A stretch of DNA of 64,000 nt. It comes from Paludibacter sp. (GTDB taxonomy: Bacteria; Bacteroidota; Bacteroidia; Bacteroidales; Paludibacteraceae). The translations under genes and the position numbers were made by a program. Within the stretch, counting starts at the first letter, position 1, and each line of letters opens with the position of its first letter. The stretch lies in the NCBI GenBank assembly GCA_028692715.1, contig JAQUWU010000003.1, positions 62,001 through 126,000 of the forward strand, written 5' to 3'. Positions 24,614-34,760 of the stretch are shown here, piece by piece. The notes under the pieces are model-generated. The model searched no databases. It was not told the origin of the DNA and saw only the letters and a program-made list of their open reading frames with translations.

Positions 24614-24668
24614 CTGTTCAATTTAAAATGGTATTAGAAAAGTATAAATAATTCAATAATAAGATAAT

Positions 24669-26195
24669 ATGAGCAAAAAAGCATTATTAATGATTCTTGA
24701 TGGCTGGGGAATTGGAAACAAAAACCATTCAAATGTCATCTTTAGTACACCTACACCTTATATCGATTCACTGGTTGCGAACTATCCAAACTCACAATTA
24801 CTTGCCTCCGGCGAAGATGTGGGGTTGCCCGAAGGACAAATGGGAAATTCAGAAGTTGGGCACTTGAATATTGGTGCGGGACGTGTTGTTTATCAGGATT
24901 TAGTAAAAATAAATATCGCCTGTCGCGACAACAGCATTCTTGAAAATCCAGAAATTAAAAGCGCTTATACGTATGCAAGCCAACATAAAAAGAAAATTCA
25001 TTTTCTTGGTTTAGTTTCAGATGGAGGCGTTCATAGTTCAATGGATCACTTATTAAAATTAATTGATATTGCTAAAGAATATAACACAGAGGCATTTGTT
25101 CATTGTTTTATGGACGGACGCGACACAGATCCAAAAAGCGGTAAAGGATTTATCGAGCAACTTGACAACTATACAAAAGGCACTAGCACAAAAATAGCTT
25201 CGATTATCGGACGTTATTACGCTATGGATCGTGACAAACGTTGGGATCGAGTAAAAAAAGCATACGATTTATTAGTAAACGGAACCGGCGAAATTACAAC
25301 CGATGTTGTAGCTGCCATGCAAGCCTCGTACGATGCCGGAATTACTGACGAATTCGTAAATCCAATCGTTTCCGTTGATGCCACAGGAAATCCTTTAGCA
25401 AAAATTGAAGCCGGAGATGTAATCATTTTCTTCAATTATCGTAACGACCGTGCAAAAGAATTAACGGTTGTACTGACTCAAAAAGACATGCCTGAAGAAG
25501 GAATGAAAACTATTCCGCTTGAATATTATTGTATGACTCCTTATGATTCTACCTACAAAGGGTTACATGTAATCTTCGATAAAGACAATGTTCAAAACAC
25601 CTTGGGAGAATATATTTCAAGTTTGGGAATGAAACAATTACGAATTGCAGAAACAGAGAAATTTGCTCACGTAACTTTCTTCTTTTCAGGCGGACGCGAA
25701 AGTGAATTCGAAGGCGAAGATCGCATTTTGGTTCAATCCCCAAAAGTGGCAACCTACGATTTACAACCTGAAATGAGTGCTCCGGAAGTAGCCGACAAAC
25801 TGGTTGCAGCATTGAACACTAAGAAATACGATTTCATAGCATTAAACTTTGCAAATGGCGACATGGTTGGTCATACCGGCGTTTACGAAGCGATTGTAAA
25901 AGCTGTAAAAACAATTGACAAATGTGTGTCTGAAGTAGTGGAAACTGCTAAAGCAAATGATTACGAAGTCATTATTATTGCAGATCATGGAAATGCAGAT
26001 AACGCTGAAAATGCAGATGGTTCGCCAAATACAGCTCACTCATTAAATCCTGTTCCATTTATCTATGTAACCGGAAATAAAAAAGCTACGGTTGAAAATG
26101 GTATTTTAGCGGATGTTGCTCCTTCTATTTGTCAAATACTGGGAATTGAACAACCAGCCGAAATGACCGGCAAAGGACTTATCAAACAGAATTAA
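24669..26195 (+). CDS. gpmI: 2,3-bisphosphoglycerate-independent phosphoglycerate mutase
   Basis: A 508-residue glycolytic enzyme of the alkaline phosphatase superfamily that interconverts 3- and 2-phosphoglycerate with two metal ions. Metal-site motifs are LMILDGWG near residue 6 and the phosphorylated serine in [17 protein letters not shown] (about 56-72). The substrate-site blocks are DGGVHS (about 121-126) and FMDGRDTDP (about 145-153). The late metal ligands are in [12 protein letters not shown] (about 394-405) and ADHGNAD (about 438-444). Full length for the family. It stands alone and is followed by a 130-bp repeat and a terminator. Confidence 0.96.
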   Translation: MSKKALLMILDGWGIGNKNHSNVIFSTPTPYIDSLVANYPNSQLLASGEDVGLPEGQMGNSEVGHLNIGAGRVVYQDLVKINIACRDNSILENPEIKSAYTYASQHKKKIHFLGLVSDGGVHSSMDHLLKLIDIAKEYNTEAFVHCFMDGRDTDPKSGKGFIEQLDNYTKGTSTKIASIIGRYYAMDRDKRWDRVKKAYDLLVNGTGEITTDVVAAMQASYDAGITDEFVNPIVSVDATGNPLAKIEAGDVIIFFNYRNDRAKELTVVLTQKDMPEEGMKTIPLEYYCMTPYDSTYKGLHVIFDKDNVQNTLGEYISSLGMKQLRIAETEKFAHVTFFFSGGRESEFEGEDRILVQSPKVATYDLQPEMSAPEVADKLVAALNTKKYDFIALNFANGDMVGHTGVYEAIVKAVKTIDKCVSEVVETAKANDYEVIIIADHGNADNAENADGSPNTAHSLNPVPFIYVTGNKKATVENGILADVAPSICQILGIEQPAEMTGKGLIKQN

Positions 26196-26199
26196 AGTT

Positions 26200-26331
26200 A
26201 TACCATCTGTACATATAAAATAGCCCAAAGCTATTTTATATGTCTACTGTGGTTAATGCCGATGTATACAAACAAATAGGGCAATGAGACTAAGTCGAAA
26301 TTGGACTGTATTGTTTGTGCTATCGGTATTA
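26200..26331 (+). repeat. 130-bp structured dispersed repeat, copy 2
   Basis: Nearly identical to the copy at 61512-61641 and about 90% like the one at 8637-8770. Hairpin 1 is a perfect 13-bp stem (26211-26223 with 26231-26243, loop CCCAAAG). Hairpin 2 joins CCGAT (26259-26263) and ACAAACAA (26268-26275) to TTGTTTGT (26311-26318) and ATCGG (26322-26326). It starts 5 bases after the gpmI stop. Confidence 0.88.
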
Positions 26332-26343
26332 ATTAATACACAT

Positions 26344-26380
26344 AAAAAACGCTGAAAAATATAGTTTTTCAGCGTTTTTT
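26344..26380. terminator. Bidirectional terminator between gpmI and gcvP
   Basis: A perfect 16-bp stem, AAAAAACGCTGAAAAA/TTTTTCAGCGTTTTTT, with a 5-base loop between convergent genes. Confidence 0.9.
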
Positions 26381-26402
26381 GTATGTAAAATTATCCGGAA
26401 AA

Positions 26403-29240
26403 TTATAACGACTGACAAGAACAAATCAAATTTCTATCGCCAAAGCCATTATCAATACGTGCGACATTCATCCAAAATTTATTTTCAGCCACCCATTTAG
26501 TCGGATATGCTGCTTTCATTCTGCTGTAAGAATGATTCCATTCGTCTGAAACAATGGAATATTCGGGATGAGGAGCATTTAACAATACATTATCGGTTTT
26601 ATCTGCCAATCCGTTCTCCACTTCTTTTATCTCATCAAAGATTTGCAACATGGCATTTGCAAATCTATCGAGCTCAACCAAGGATTCACTTTCAGTCGGT
26701 TCTATCATCAAGGTTCCATGAACAGGAAATGATAATGTAGGAGCATGAAAGCCATAATCCATCAATCGTTTAGAAATATCAGTTTCGGTAACACCCGATG
26801 TAGCTTTAAAATTTCGAGCTTCTAAAATCAGCTCATGCCCTACTCTACCTTTACTTCCGGTATAAAGTACGCCGTAACTATCTTTTAATTTCTCAGCAAG
26901 ATAATTCGCATTTAATATGGCTATTTGAGTTGACTTAGTCAAGCCCTCTTCACCCATCATTCGAATATAGCCATAAGTTATAGCCGTTACACTTGCACTA
27001 CCGTAAGGCGCAGCAGAAACAGTATTCTGACCCAAATTTTTGCTTGGTAAAAATGGTATCAAATATTCAGCCACACAAATTGGACCAACACCAGGACCTC
27101 CACCACCGTGAGGGATAGCGAATGTTTTATGTAAATTCAAATGACAAACGTCAGCACCAATAGTTCCGGGATTAGTTAAACCGACTTGTGCATTCATGTT
27201 TGCACCATCCATATAAACCAAACCACCATTTGCATGAATTGTTTCACACATTTCTTTGATGCGTTCTTCGAAAATTCCATGCGTGGAAGGATAGGTAATC
27301 ATACAACCCGCCAATCTGTCTTTGTTAGCTTCAGCTTTTTCTTTCCAATCTTTCCAATCGGTGTTACCACCTTCATCGCATTTTACCACCACAATTTCAA
27401 AACCCGCCTGATGTGCACTTGCAGGATTTGTTCCGTGAGCCGAAGCAGGTATCAAAAGCATATCACGTTGCGTTTCTCCTTTTGAAATAAGATATTCGCG
27501 AATAGTCATTAAGCCGGTATATTCTCCTGCAGCACCTGAGTTTGGTTGCAAACTACAGCCAGCAAAACCAGTTATTGAACAAAGATATTTTTCCAGTTCA
27601 GAAATCATTTCGTTATAACCTTCTGTTTGATCAGCAGGTGCAAAAGGGTGAATACCACCCAACTCAGGTCGACTCATAGGTAACATTTCCGATGCTGCAT
27701 TTAGCTTCATGGTGCACGACCCAAGCGAAATCATAGAATGGGTAAGAGAAATATCACGGCGTTCGAGTTTTTTGATGTAACGCATCATTTCTGTTTCACT
27801 ATGATAGGATTTAAAAACTTCATGAGTTAGAAAATCAGACCCTCGCTCCAAACATTCATCGAATGATTTCAAATCATCCAAATCTTCTTCATCGGCATAC
27901 ACAGGAACATTATCTGCTGCTGTTGCAAAAATCTCAATCAGAGTATTTAAATCATCTATATCAGTTGTTTCATCGAAGCTGACACCAATTTCACCTGTTT
28001 CAAAATAACGGAAGTTTACTTCATAATCCAACGCAATTTCTTTCAATTTTTCGACAGAAACACCTTCGGGCAAAGAAATTTTTAAAGTATCAAAGAAATT
28101 TATATTTTCCTGATTATAACCATATACCGGTAAAATTTCGTTGATATAAGTAGCAATTGAATGTATGCGTTTTGATATATTTTTAATTCCTTCAGCACCA
28201 TGATAAACCGTGTACATTCCAGCCATTGAAGCCAATAATGCCTGCGCTGTACAAATATTCGAAGTTGCTTTTTCGCGCTTTATATGTTGTTCGCGGGTTT
28301 GCAAGGCCATGCGTAATGCAGGTCTGCCATTCGCATCTTTACTTATTCCGATAATTCTTCCCGGCATATCGCGTTTAAATTCGTCGCGTGTTGCAAAATA
28401 AGCAGCAGAAGGACCACCAAATCCCATAGGAATTCCCCAACGTTGAGTAGAGCCAAATACAATATCAGCACCCCATTCGCCCGGAGGAGTTAATAAAGCA
28501 AGGCTTAAAATGTCGGCGGCTACAGCTACTTTTACTCCTGCAGTATGTGCTTCAGTTACAAGCTCCGAATAATCCTCAATACTCCCGTTTGAATTCGGAT
28601 ATTGAAGAATGACTCCAAAATATTTATTCGAAAAATTACATTTCTCATAATTTCCAATTTCCAATTGAATATTTTGAGCTTTTGAACGGGTTTTTAAAAC
28701 TGCCAGCGTTTGTGGATAGATACTTTCGTCAACAAACAAGATATTTGCACCATTTTTCACCTGTTCTCTGCTACGAAGATTCATCATCATAGTGGCAGCT
28801 TCGGCAGCAGCAGTGGCTTCATCTAACAACGAAGCATTTGCTAATGGCATCCCGGTAAAATCGCAAACGGCAGTTTGGAAATTCAGCAAAGCTTCCAAAC
28901 GACCTTGTGAGATTTCAGCTTGATAAGGAGTGTAAGAAGTATACCAGGATGGATTTTCAAATATATTTCGTTGAATAACAGCCGGTGAGCAAGTGTCGAA
29001 CCAACCTTGACCGATATAGGAGGTGAAAAGTCTGTTTTTCGAAGCAATTTCGGCAATATGTTCAGCATATTGACGTTCGGAAAATGCTTCGGGTAAATCA
29101 ATTTTTTCGGTCAACCGAATAGAGGCAGGAATCGTTTGATCAATTAACTCGTCTATATTTTTAAGTCCAATTGATTGAAGCATAAGAACTTCTTCTTGTT
29201 CTGAAATACCGATGTGACGATATTGGAGCATATCTTTCAT
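26403..29240 (-). CDS. gcvP: Glycine dehydrogenase (decarboxylating), P-protein
   Basis: A 945-residue PLP enzyme of the glycine cleavage system that decarboxylates glycine and passes the aminomethyl group to H-protein. It is a single-chain (fused alpha/beta) P-protein. The N-terminal half contains YRHIGI near residue 7, and the C-terminal half carries the PLP lysine in HLNLHKTFAIPHGGGGPG (about 690-707). I chose the start at 29240 (MKDMLQ), because a -7 box overlaps the earlier in-frame ATG at 29270. The partner genes gcvT, gcvH and lpd are not in the window. No glycine riboswitch is apparent upstream. Confidence 0.94.
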   Translation of the reverse strand: MKDMLQYRHIGISEQEEVLMLQSIGLKNIDELIDQTIPASIRLTEKIDLPEAFSERQYAEHIAEIASKNRLFTSYIGQGWFDTCSPAVIQRNIFENPSWYTSYTPYQAEISQGRLEALLNFQTAVCDFTGMPLANASLLDEATAAAEAATMMMNLRSREQVKNGANILFVDESIYPQTLAVLKTRSKAQNIQLEIGNYEKCNFSNKYFGVILQYPNSNGSIEDYSELVTEAHTAGVKVAVAADILSLALLTPPGEWGADIVFGSTQRWGIPMGFGGPSAAYFATRDEFKRDMPGRIIGISKDANGRPALRMALQTREQHIKREKATSNICTAQALLASMAGMYTVYHGAEGIKNISKRIHSIATYINEILPVYGYNQENINFFDTLKISLPEGVSVEKLKEIALDYEVNFRYFETGEIGVSFDETTDIDDLNTLIEIFATAADNVPVYADEEDLDDLKSFDECLERGSDFLTHEVFKSYHSETEMMRYIKKLERRDISLTHSMISLGSCTMKLNAASEMLPMSRPELGGIHPFAPADQTEGYNEMISELEKYLCSITGFAGCSLQPNSGAAGEYTGLMTIREYLISKGETQRDMLLIPASAHGTNPASAHQAGFEIVVVKCDEGGNTDWKDWKEKAEANKDRLAGCMITYPSTHGIFEERIKEMCETIHANGGLVYMDGANMNAQVGLTNPGTIGADVCHLNLHKTFAIPHGGGGPGVGPICVAEYLIPFLPSKNLGQNTVSAAPYGSASVTAITYGYIRMMGEEGLTKSTQIAILNANYLAEKLKDSYGVLYTGSKGRVGHELILEARNFKATSGVTETDISKRLMDYGFHAPTLSFPVHGTLMIEPTESESLVELDRFANAMLQIFDEIKEVENGLADKTDNVLLNAPHPEYSIVSDEWNHSYSRMKAAYPTKWVAENKFWMNVARIDNGFGDRNLICSCQSL

Positions 29241-29267
29241 GTCAGAAAATTTTAAATTTTTAAGTCC

Positions 29268-29275
29268 CAAAATTA
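29268..29275 (-). promoter_or_regulatory. Bacteroidota -7 box for gcvP
   Basis: TAATTTTG on the minus strand, 27 bases upstream of the ATG at 29240 and overlapping the alternative ATG at 29270. Confidence 0.5.
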
Positions 29276-29491
29276 CTTTTTTCTTTCGGAATCAGGCACT
29301 ATTATTACCAAAAGATATGAACAAAAAATTAGTTTTTTTATTGAGTTTCAAGTTGATATTATTCTTAGGAATTAATAACAAACAGAACAAATTTCGCCTC
29401 CATTTTAATTCATTTTTAATCAGAGTTATTAAACCAAATAGAAAAAAGATTGTTTAAACAATGAGTTCATATCATTTCAATTAAAAAAAAC

Positions 29492-30121
29492 ATGTTAAGT
29501 GACATTCGCAAACAATATTTATTTTCTGTTTTAGACGAAAATTCGGTACTTCCAAATCCATTCGATCAGTTTGAAATTTGGCTTCAGGAAGCTATAGGAA
29601 GCGAACAACTGGAACCAACTGCCATGATTGTTTCTACCGTTGACGAAAATTCACAACCACATTCAAGAGTTGTACTATTAAAAGATTTTAACGCAAAAGG
29701 ATTCGTATTTTATACCAATTTAGACGGTCATAAAGCCCAACAAATAGCTCAAAACAATAAAGTTTCAATCGTGTTTTTTTGGCCAACATTAGAGCGTCAG
29801 GTTCGGGTGGTGGGAATTGCAGAAAAACTAAGCGAAACATTATCCACTTCTTATTTCAACACACGACCGGTTGATAGTCAGCTTGGCGCATGGGCATCTC
29901 CACAAAGTCAGTTAATTCGCTCAAAAGATTTTTTGGAAAAACAATTTCAATATTACAAACAAAAATTTGGCGATGTAGTTCCAAAACCTCCACATTGGGG
30001 AGGCTTTGTAATTATTCCATCTACTTTCGAATTCTGGCAGGGAAGAGCCAATCGATTACACGATCGTTTGTTTTTTTCTATTGAAAGGGGCGAATGGGAA
30101 ATTTCGAGATTAGCACCGTAA
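29492..30121 (+). CDS. pdxH: Pyridoxamine 5'-phosphate oxidase
   Basis: A 209-residue FMN enzyme that makes pyridoxal phosphate from pyridoxine or pyridoxamine phosphate. Family marks are AMIVSTVDENSQPHSRVVLLKDF (about 44-66), the FYTNLDGHKAQQI segment (about 72-84), SPQSQLI (about 136-142) and the C-terminal EFWQGRANRLHDRLFF...WEISRLAP signature. Length is standard. It has no clear -7 box. It lies next to gcvP, whose product uses PLP, though the two genes are divergent and no functional link is claimed. Confidence 0.95.
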   Translation: MLSDIRKQYLFSVLDENSVLPNPFDQFEIWLQEAIGSEQLEPTAMIVSTVDENSQPHSRVVLLKDFNAKGFVFYTNLDGHKAQQIAQNNKVSIVFFWPTLERQVRVVGIAEKLSETLSTSYFNTRPVDSQLGAWASPQSQLIRSKDFLEKQFQYYKQKFGDVVPKPPHWGGFVIIPSTFEFWQGRANRLHDRLFFSIERGEWEISRLAP

Positions 30122-30231
30122 ATCAATGAACAATTGACAATGTACAATTCTTAATTTTATTTTTAATAAGAAATGAATTGATTTATAAACCGATTCATAA
30201 TGTTATATTTCAGATTCTGATACATTTGGAG

Positions 30232-30239
30232 TATCTTTG
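30232..30239 (+). promoter_or_regulatory. Bacteroidota -7 box for DEAD-box helicase
   Basis: TATCTTTG, 47 bases upstream of the start codon at 30287. Confidence 0.6.
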
Positions 30240-30286
30240 CAGTCCATAAATTATGCATTTTAAATTATGCATTATAAATTAAGAAA

Positions 30287-31618
30287 ATGACTTTCACAGA
30301 TTTAAATATCAACACCCCCTTACTGAACGCATTAAACGATTTAGGTTTAAGCGAACCAACTACCATTCAGGAAAAAGCATATCCTGTTATCATGTCAGGA
30401 AAAGATATGGTGGGAATTGCACAAACTGGAACCGGAAAAACAATCGCTTACCTTTTGCCTTGTTTACGTCAATGGAAATTCACAAAGGAGAAACACCCTC
30501 AAATACTCGTAGTTGTTCCTACGCGTGAATTAGTAATTCAAGTCGTGGAACAAGTAGAAAACCTGACAAAATATATGAATATCCGTGTGGCAGGAGTTTT
30601 TGGTGGTATAAACATGATTCGCCAAACACCTTTAATTGTAGCCGGCATTGATGTATTGGTAGCAACTCCCGGACGTTTACTTGATTTTGCATTGAACGGC
30701 ACTTTAAAGCTTAAATCGATAAAACGATTTATTATTGATGAGGTTGATGAAATGCTCAATCTGGGTTTTCGTCCACAATTAATTCGAGTGATCGATTTAT
30801 TACCTGCAAAACGTCAGAACCTCATGTTTTCGGCCACTATTTCAGAAGAATTGAAAGATTTGGTGCATGATTTTTTTATCGAACCACTCGAAATAGAAGC
30901 AGCACCTACCGGAACACCGCTTGAAAATATTAAACAGATCGGCTTTAAAGTTCCTAACTTTAATACAAAAGTGAATTTTCTGGAATTCTTATTGAAAAAT
31001 AATCCAGAATTTTCGAAAGTATTGGTATTTACTTCAACAAAAAAACTGGCCGATGCACTTTATGATGGACTAATAGAAAAATTCCCGGATCAGTTGGGTA
31101 TCATTCACTCCAACAAAAGTCAAAACAATCGTATGGAAACCATGCGCAGTTTCAAAGCCAGCGAATATCGCGTATTAATTGCAACTGATATCGTTGCCCG
31201 TGGATTGGACATTTCAGATGTTTCACACGTTTTAAACTTTGACATCCCGGAAGTTCCTGAAAACTATATGCACCGTATTGGTCGTACCGGACGTGCAGAT
31301 AAAAAAGGGGTGGCTATTTCCTTTATCACAAAACCTGATAAAGAATCTCGTGAAGGAATTGAAGCGTTGATGAAACAGAAAATTCCAATGTCAGCAATGC
31401 CGGAAGAAGTTGAAATATCGAAAGAGCTGACAGTAGACGAATTACCACAGGTTAAAATGAAAAACACCTTGGTTAAACTACCTAAAATAGAAGAAGGTGG
31501 TGCCGCTTTTCATGAGAAAAAAGATAAAAACAAAAAAGTCAACATGAAAGTGCGTCGTGCTGATGCCATGAAAATAAAATATAAAAAACCAAAAACGAGA
31601 GGACAGAAAAAGAAATAG
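30287..31618 (+). CDS. DEAD-box-type RNA helicase
   Basis: A 443-residue ATP-dependent RNA helicase with all main motifs: Q motif (PTTIQEKAYP, about 25-34), motif I AQTGTGKT (about 45-52), PTRELV, GG, TPGRLLD, motif III SAT, motif V ATDIVARGLDIS (about 302-313) and motif VI HRIGRTGRA (about 328-336). Motif II reads DEVD instead of DEAD, a variant compatible with ATP hydrolysis since both acidic ligands remain. A basic tail of about 45 residues rich in lysine probably binds RNA. Likely roles are ribosome assembly or mRNA decay. A strong terminator follows. Confidence 0.93.
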   Translation: MTFTDLNINTPLLNALNDLGLSEPTTIQEKAYPVIMSGKDMVGIAQTGTGKTIAYLLPCLRQWKFTKEKHPQILVVVPTRELVIQVVEQVENLTKYMNIRVAGVFGGINMIRQTPLIVAGIDVLVATPGRLLDFALNGTLKLKSIKRFIIDEVDEMLNLGFRPQLIRVIDLLPAKRQNLMFSATISEELKDLVHDFFIEPLEIEAAPTGTPLENIKQIGFKVPNFNTKVNFLEFLLKNNPEFSKVLVFTSTKKLADALYDGLIEKFPDQLGIIHSNKSQNNRMETMRSFKASEYRVLIATDIVARGLDISDVSHVLNFDIPEVPENYMHRIGRTGRADKKGVAISFITKPDKESREGIEALMKQKIPMSAMPEEVEISKELTVDELPQVKMKNTLVKLPKIEEGGAAFHEKKDKNKKVNMKVRRADAMKIKYKKPKTRGQKKK

Positions 31619-31641
31619 TTCTGAGTTCTGAGTTCTGAGTT
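31619..31641. repeat. Short tandem repeat after the helicase gene
   Basis: Three tandem copies of a 7-base unit, TTCTGAG, directly after the stop codon. Confidence 0.7.
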
Positions 31642-31649
31642 TAAAGAAT

Positions 31650-31685
31650 AAAAGAGGCTGTTTCAATTGTGAAACAGCCTCTTTT
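31650..31685. terminator. Bidirectional terminator between helicase gene and ppdK
   Basis: A perfect 16-bp stem, AAAAGAGGCTGTTTCA/TGAAACAGCCTCTTTT, with a 4-base loop between convergent genes. Confidence 0.9.
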
Positions 31686-31748
31686 GTAATAGGAAACGAT
31701 TAATAGTTTCTAATTAACAATTAATCATTTATAATTTACAATTTAGTA

Positions 31749-34472
31749 TTAGTTTTTCAATGCAGCCTGTGCAGCAGCTAAACGTGCAATTGGCACACGG
31801 AAAGGAGAACAACTAACATAATTCAATCCAGTACGGTGACAGAATTCAATTGATGTTGGTTCACCACCATGTTCACCGCAAATACCCACTTTGAGGTTTG
31901 GTTTCACTGAGCGTCCACGATCAACGCCAATTTTAATCAACTGACCTACACCATTTTGATCAATAGCTTCAAATGGATCTACATTAAAAATACCTTTATT
32001 GATATAATCAGGTAAGAATTTACCGGCATCATCACGAGAAAAACCTAAAGTCATCTGCGTTAAATCATTTGTTCCAAACGAGAAGAAATCAGCTTCAGCA
32101 GCAATATGATCAGCAGTAAGAGCAGCACGTGGAATTTCAATCATTGTACCTACCTGATAATCGATACGATCACCTCTTTCAGCAAACACTGCTTCAGCCG
32201 TTTCACGAATGATTTTTGATTGATTTTTAAGTTCTGCAACTGTTCCAACTAATGGTACCATAATTTCAGGACGAGCATCAACCCCTTTTGCTTTCAGATT
32301 AAGAGCCGCTTCGATAATAGCGCGTGCCTGCATTTCAGTAATTTCAGGGTATGAAATTCCTAAACGACATCCACGGTGACCTAACATTGGGTTAAACTCT
32401 TCCAGTTCAGCAACTTTTGATTTCACTGCATCCAGTGTTAATCCCATTTCGTCGGCTAATTCTTTTTGAGTTGCCAATTGATGAGGAACAAATTCATGCA
32501 ATGGTGGATCGAGCAAACGAATGGTTACACCTAATCCTGCCATAGCTTCCAAAATACCCTCAAAGTCGGCACGTTGGAATGGTAATAATTTCTTCAATGC
32601 AATTTTACGTCCGTCAACAGTTGACGAAAGAATCATTTCGCGCATGGCTTTGATACGTTCACCTTCGAAAAACATATGTTCAGTACGACAAAGTCCAATA
32701 CCTTTTGCCCCAAAAGCACGAGCTCTACGAGCATCTTCAGGAGAATCTGCATTGGTACGAACACTCATGCGTGTATATTTATCGGCAATAGTCATTAATT
32801 CAGCAAAGTCTGCATCAAGTTCAGCAGCCTGAGTTCCAACCTGACCAAGGAAAATATCTCCAGTTGAACCGTTTAAAGAAATATAATCACCTTCTTTGTA
32901 GCTTACGCCATCAACGGTCATTGTTTTTTTAGCATAATCAATTTTAATAGTTCCGGCTCCTGAAACGCAACATTTACCCATTCCTCGAGCAACTACAGCT
33001 GCGTGTGAAGTCATACCACCACGGCAAGTAAGAATACCCTGAGCGGCAGCCATACCAGCTAAATCTTCAGGAGATGTTTCTACACGTACCATGATTACTT
33101 TTTCTTTTCGACTTGCCCAGTCGGCAGCATCATCGGCATTAAAAACAATGCGTCCGGTAGCAGCACCCGGAGAGGCAGCAAGTCCTTTTGCAATTAATTT
33201 TGCAGATTTTAACGCTTCTTTATCGAAAACCGGGTGAAGAAGTTCATCCAACTTAAGAGGATCAACACGCAAAACAGCTGTTTTTTCATCAATTAATCCC
33301 TGACGTAACATTTCAATGGCAATTTTCACCATAGCAGCACCGGTACGTTTACCGTTACGGGTTTGTAAAAACCAAAGTTTACCTTCCTGAACGGTAAACT
33401 CCATATCCTGCATATCTTTATAATGATTTTCCAGTTTTGTCTGAATGGCATCTAACTCTAAATAAATAGATGGCATAGCTTCTTCCATTGAAGGGAATTT
33501 TGCAACTCTATCTTTTTCTGAAACGCCAGTTAAAACGGCCCAACGTTGTGAACCTTCTTTTGTAATTTGCTGTGGTGTACGAATCCCGGCAACCACATCT
33601 TCGCCCTGCGCATTAATTAAATACTCTCCTACAAAAAGGTCTTCACCGGTTGCAGCATCACGAGAAAAACATACACCAGTAGCAGATGTTTCGCCCATAT
33701 TACCAAATACCATCGATTGAACGCTAACAGCAGTTCCCCATTCTGCAGGAATACCTTCCATTTTGCGATAAAGTATCGCGCGGTCATTCATCCATGAGTC
33801 AAAAACGGAGCAGACAGCACCCCAAAGTTGTTCGTAAGCAGATTCAGGAAAATCATGACCGGTTTGTTTCTTTACAGCTGCTTTAAATTTAGCTACCAGT
33901 ACTTTCAAATCGTCAACAGAAAGTTGATTATCTAATTCAACCCCTTTTTCTTCTTTTAAATGATCTAGAATTTCTTCAAAAGGATCTGCATCATTTTTAT
34001 TTTCAGGTTTCATCCCTAAAACAACATCGCCATACATTTGAACAAAACGACGATAAGAATCCCAGGCAAAACGTGCATTACCGGTTTTTCGAACCATACC
34101 TTCCACTACAGAATCATTTAAACCTAAGTTCAAAATTGTATCCATCATACCGGGCATTGAAGCACGAGCTCCGGAACGAACTGAAACCAATAAAGGATTT
34201 TCAATATCTCCAAATTTTGATTTCATCAAAACTTCCAGACCCGTTATCGCTTTTTCAACTTCCGGTTTCAAAAGTTCAACAACCTGATCTTTTCCAAGTG
34301 CGTAATACTCATTACAGGTATCAGTAGTAATAGTAAATCCCGGAGGTACGGGAACGCCGATTAAATTCATTTCAGCCAAATTTGCTCCTTTTCCACCTAG
34401 CAAATTTTTCATGTCGGCTTTACCTTCGGCATGTCCGTTACCAAAAGTATAAACTCTTTTTGTGTTACTCAT
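31749..34472 (-). CDS. ppdK: Pyruvate, phosphate dikinase
   Basis: A 907-residue enzyme that interconverts pyruvate + ATP + Pi and phosphoenolpyruvate + AMP + PPi; in anaerobes it often runs as a PPi-linked glycolytic step. An N-terminal ATP-grasp domain (KGANLAEM near 29-36, ETSATGVCFSRD near 266-277) is followed by the phosphohistidine domain with GGMTSHAAVVARGMGK (catalytic His about 467) and the C-terminal TIM barrel with GTNDLTQMTLG and CGEHGGEP (catalytic Cys about 854). Full length. A -7 box lies 52 bases upstream. Confidence 0.96.
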   Translation of the reverse strand: MSNTKRVYTFGNGHAEGKADMKNLLGGKGANLAEMNLIGVPVPPGFTITTDTCNEYYALGKDQVVELLKPEVEKAITGLEVLMKSKFGDIENPLLVSVRSGARASMPGMMDTILNLGLNDSVVEGMVRKTGNARFAWDSYRRFVQMYGDVVLGMKPENKNDADPFEEILDHLKEEKGVELDNQLSVDDLKVLVAKFKAAVKKQTGHDFPESAYEQLWGAVCSVFDSWMNDRAILYRKMEGIPAEWGTAVSVQSMVFGNMGETSATGVCFSRDAATGEDLFVGEYLINAQGEDVVAGIRTPQQITKEGSQRWAVLTGVSEKDRVAKFPSMEEAMPSIYLELDAIQTKLENHYKDMQDMEFTVQEGKLWFLQTRNGKRTGAAMVKIAIEMLRQGLIDEKTAVLRVDPLKLDELLHPVFDKEALKSAKLIAKGLAASPGAATGRIVFNADDAADWASRKEKVIMVRVETSPEDLAGMAAAQGILTCRGGMTSHAAVVARGMGKCCVSGAGTIKIDYAKKTMTVDGVSYKEGDYISLNGSTGDIFLGQVGTQAAELDADFAELMTIADKYTRMSVRTNADSPEDARRARAFGAKGIGLCRTEHMFFEGERIKAMREMILSSTVDGRKIALKKLLPFQRADFEGILEAMAGLGVTIRLLDPPLHEFVPHQLATQKELADEMGLTLDAVKSKVAELEEFNPMLGHRGCRLGISYPEITEMQARAIIEAALNLKAKGVDARPEIMVPLVGTVAELKNQSKIIRETAEAVFAERGDRIDYQVGTMIEIPRAALTADHIAAEADFFSFGTNDLTQMTLGFSRDDAGKFLPDYINKGIFNVDPFEAIDQNGVGQLIKIGVDRGRSVKPNLKVGICGEHGGEPTSIEFCHRTGLNYVSCSPFRVPIARLAAAQAALKN

Positions 34473-34523
34473 ATTGGTTATTAAATTTATAGTTAATTAA
34501 TCCATTGTGTTTTTTCTGTATTG

Positions 34524-34531
34524 CAAAGTTA
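34524..34531 (-). promoter_or_regulatory. Bacteroidota -7 box for ppdK
   Basis: TAACTTTG on the minus strand, 51 bases upstream of the start codon. Confidence 0.6.
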
Positions 34532-34760
34532 GCATTTATTGCTCAAAAATTAAAATGTCGTTTGACAATATTATAAAGATTTGGCATCATGAGATGGTAA
34601 CATAGTACAACACAGGAACGAGAACTCTGCCACAATTACAAATACCATGAAATAATGTCCTAATTACCACATATTTAAACGGGTTTTCAAGACATTATTT
34701 CCGAATAGTAGAATGGTGAGTTTTTTGCTTCAATTAGATTGATTTAAAATACAAAAAATC

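Noticed and set aside
30707-30760. Helicase motif II DEVD as a sign of inactivity
   Set aside because: Both acidic residues needed for metal binding and hydrolysis are kept and all other motifs are intact.
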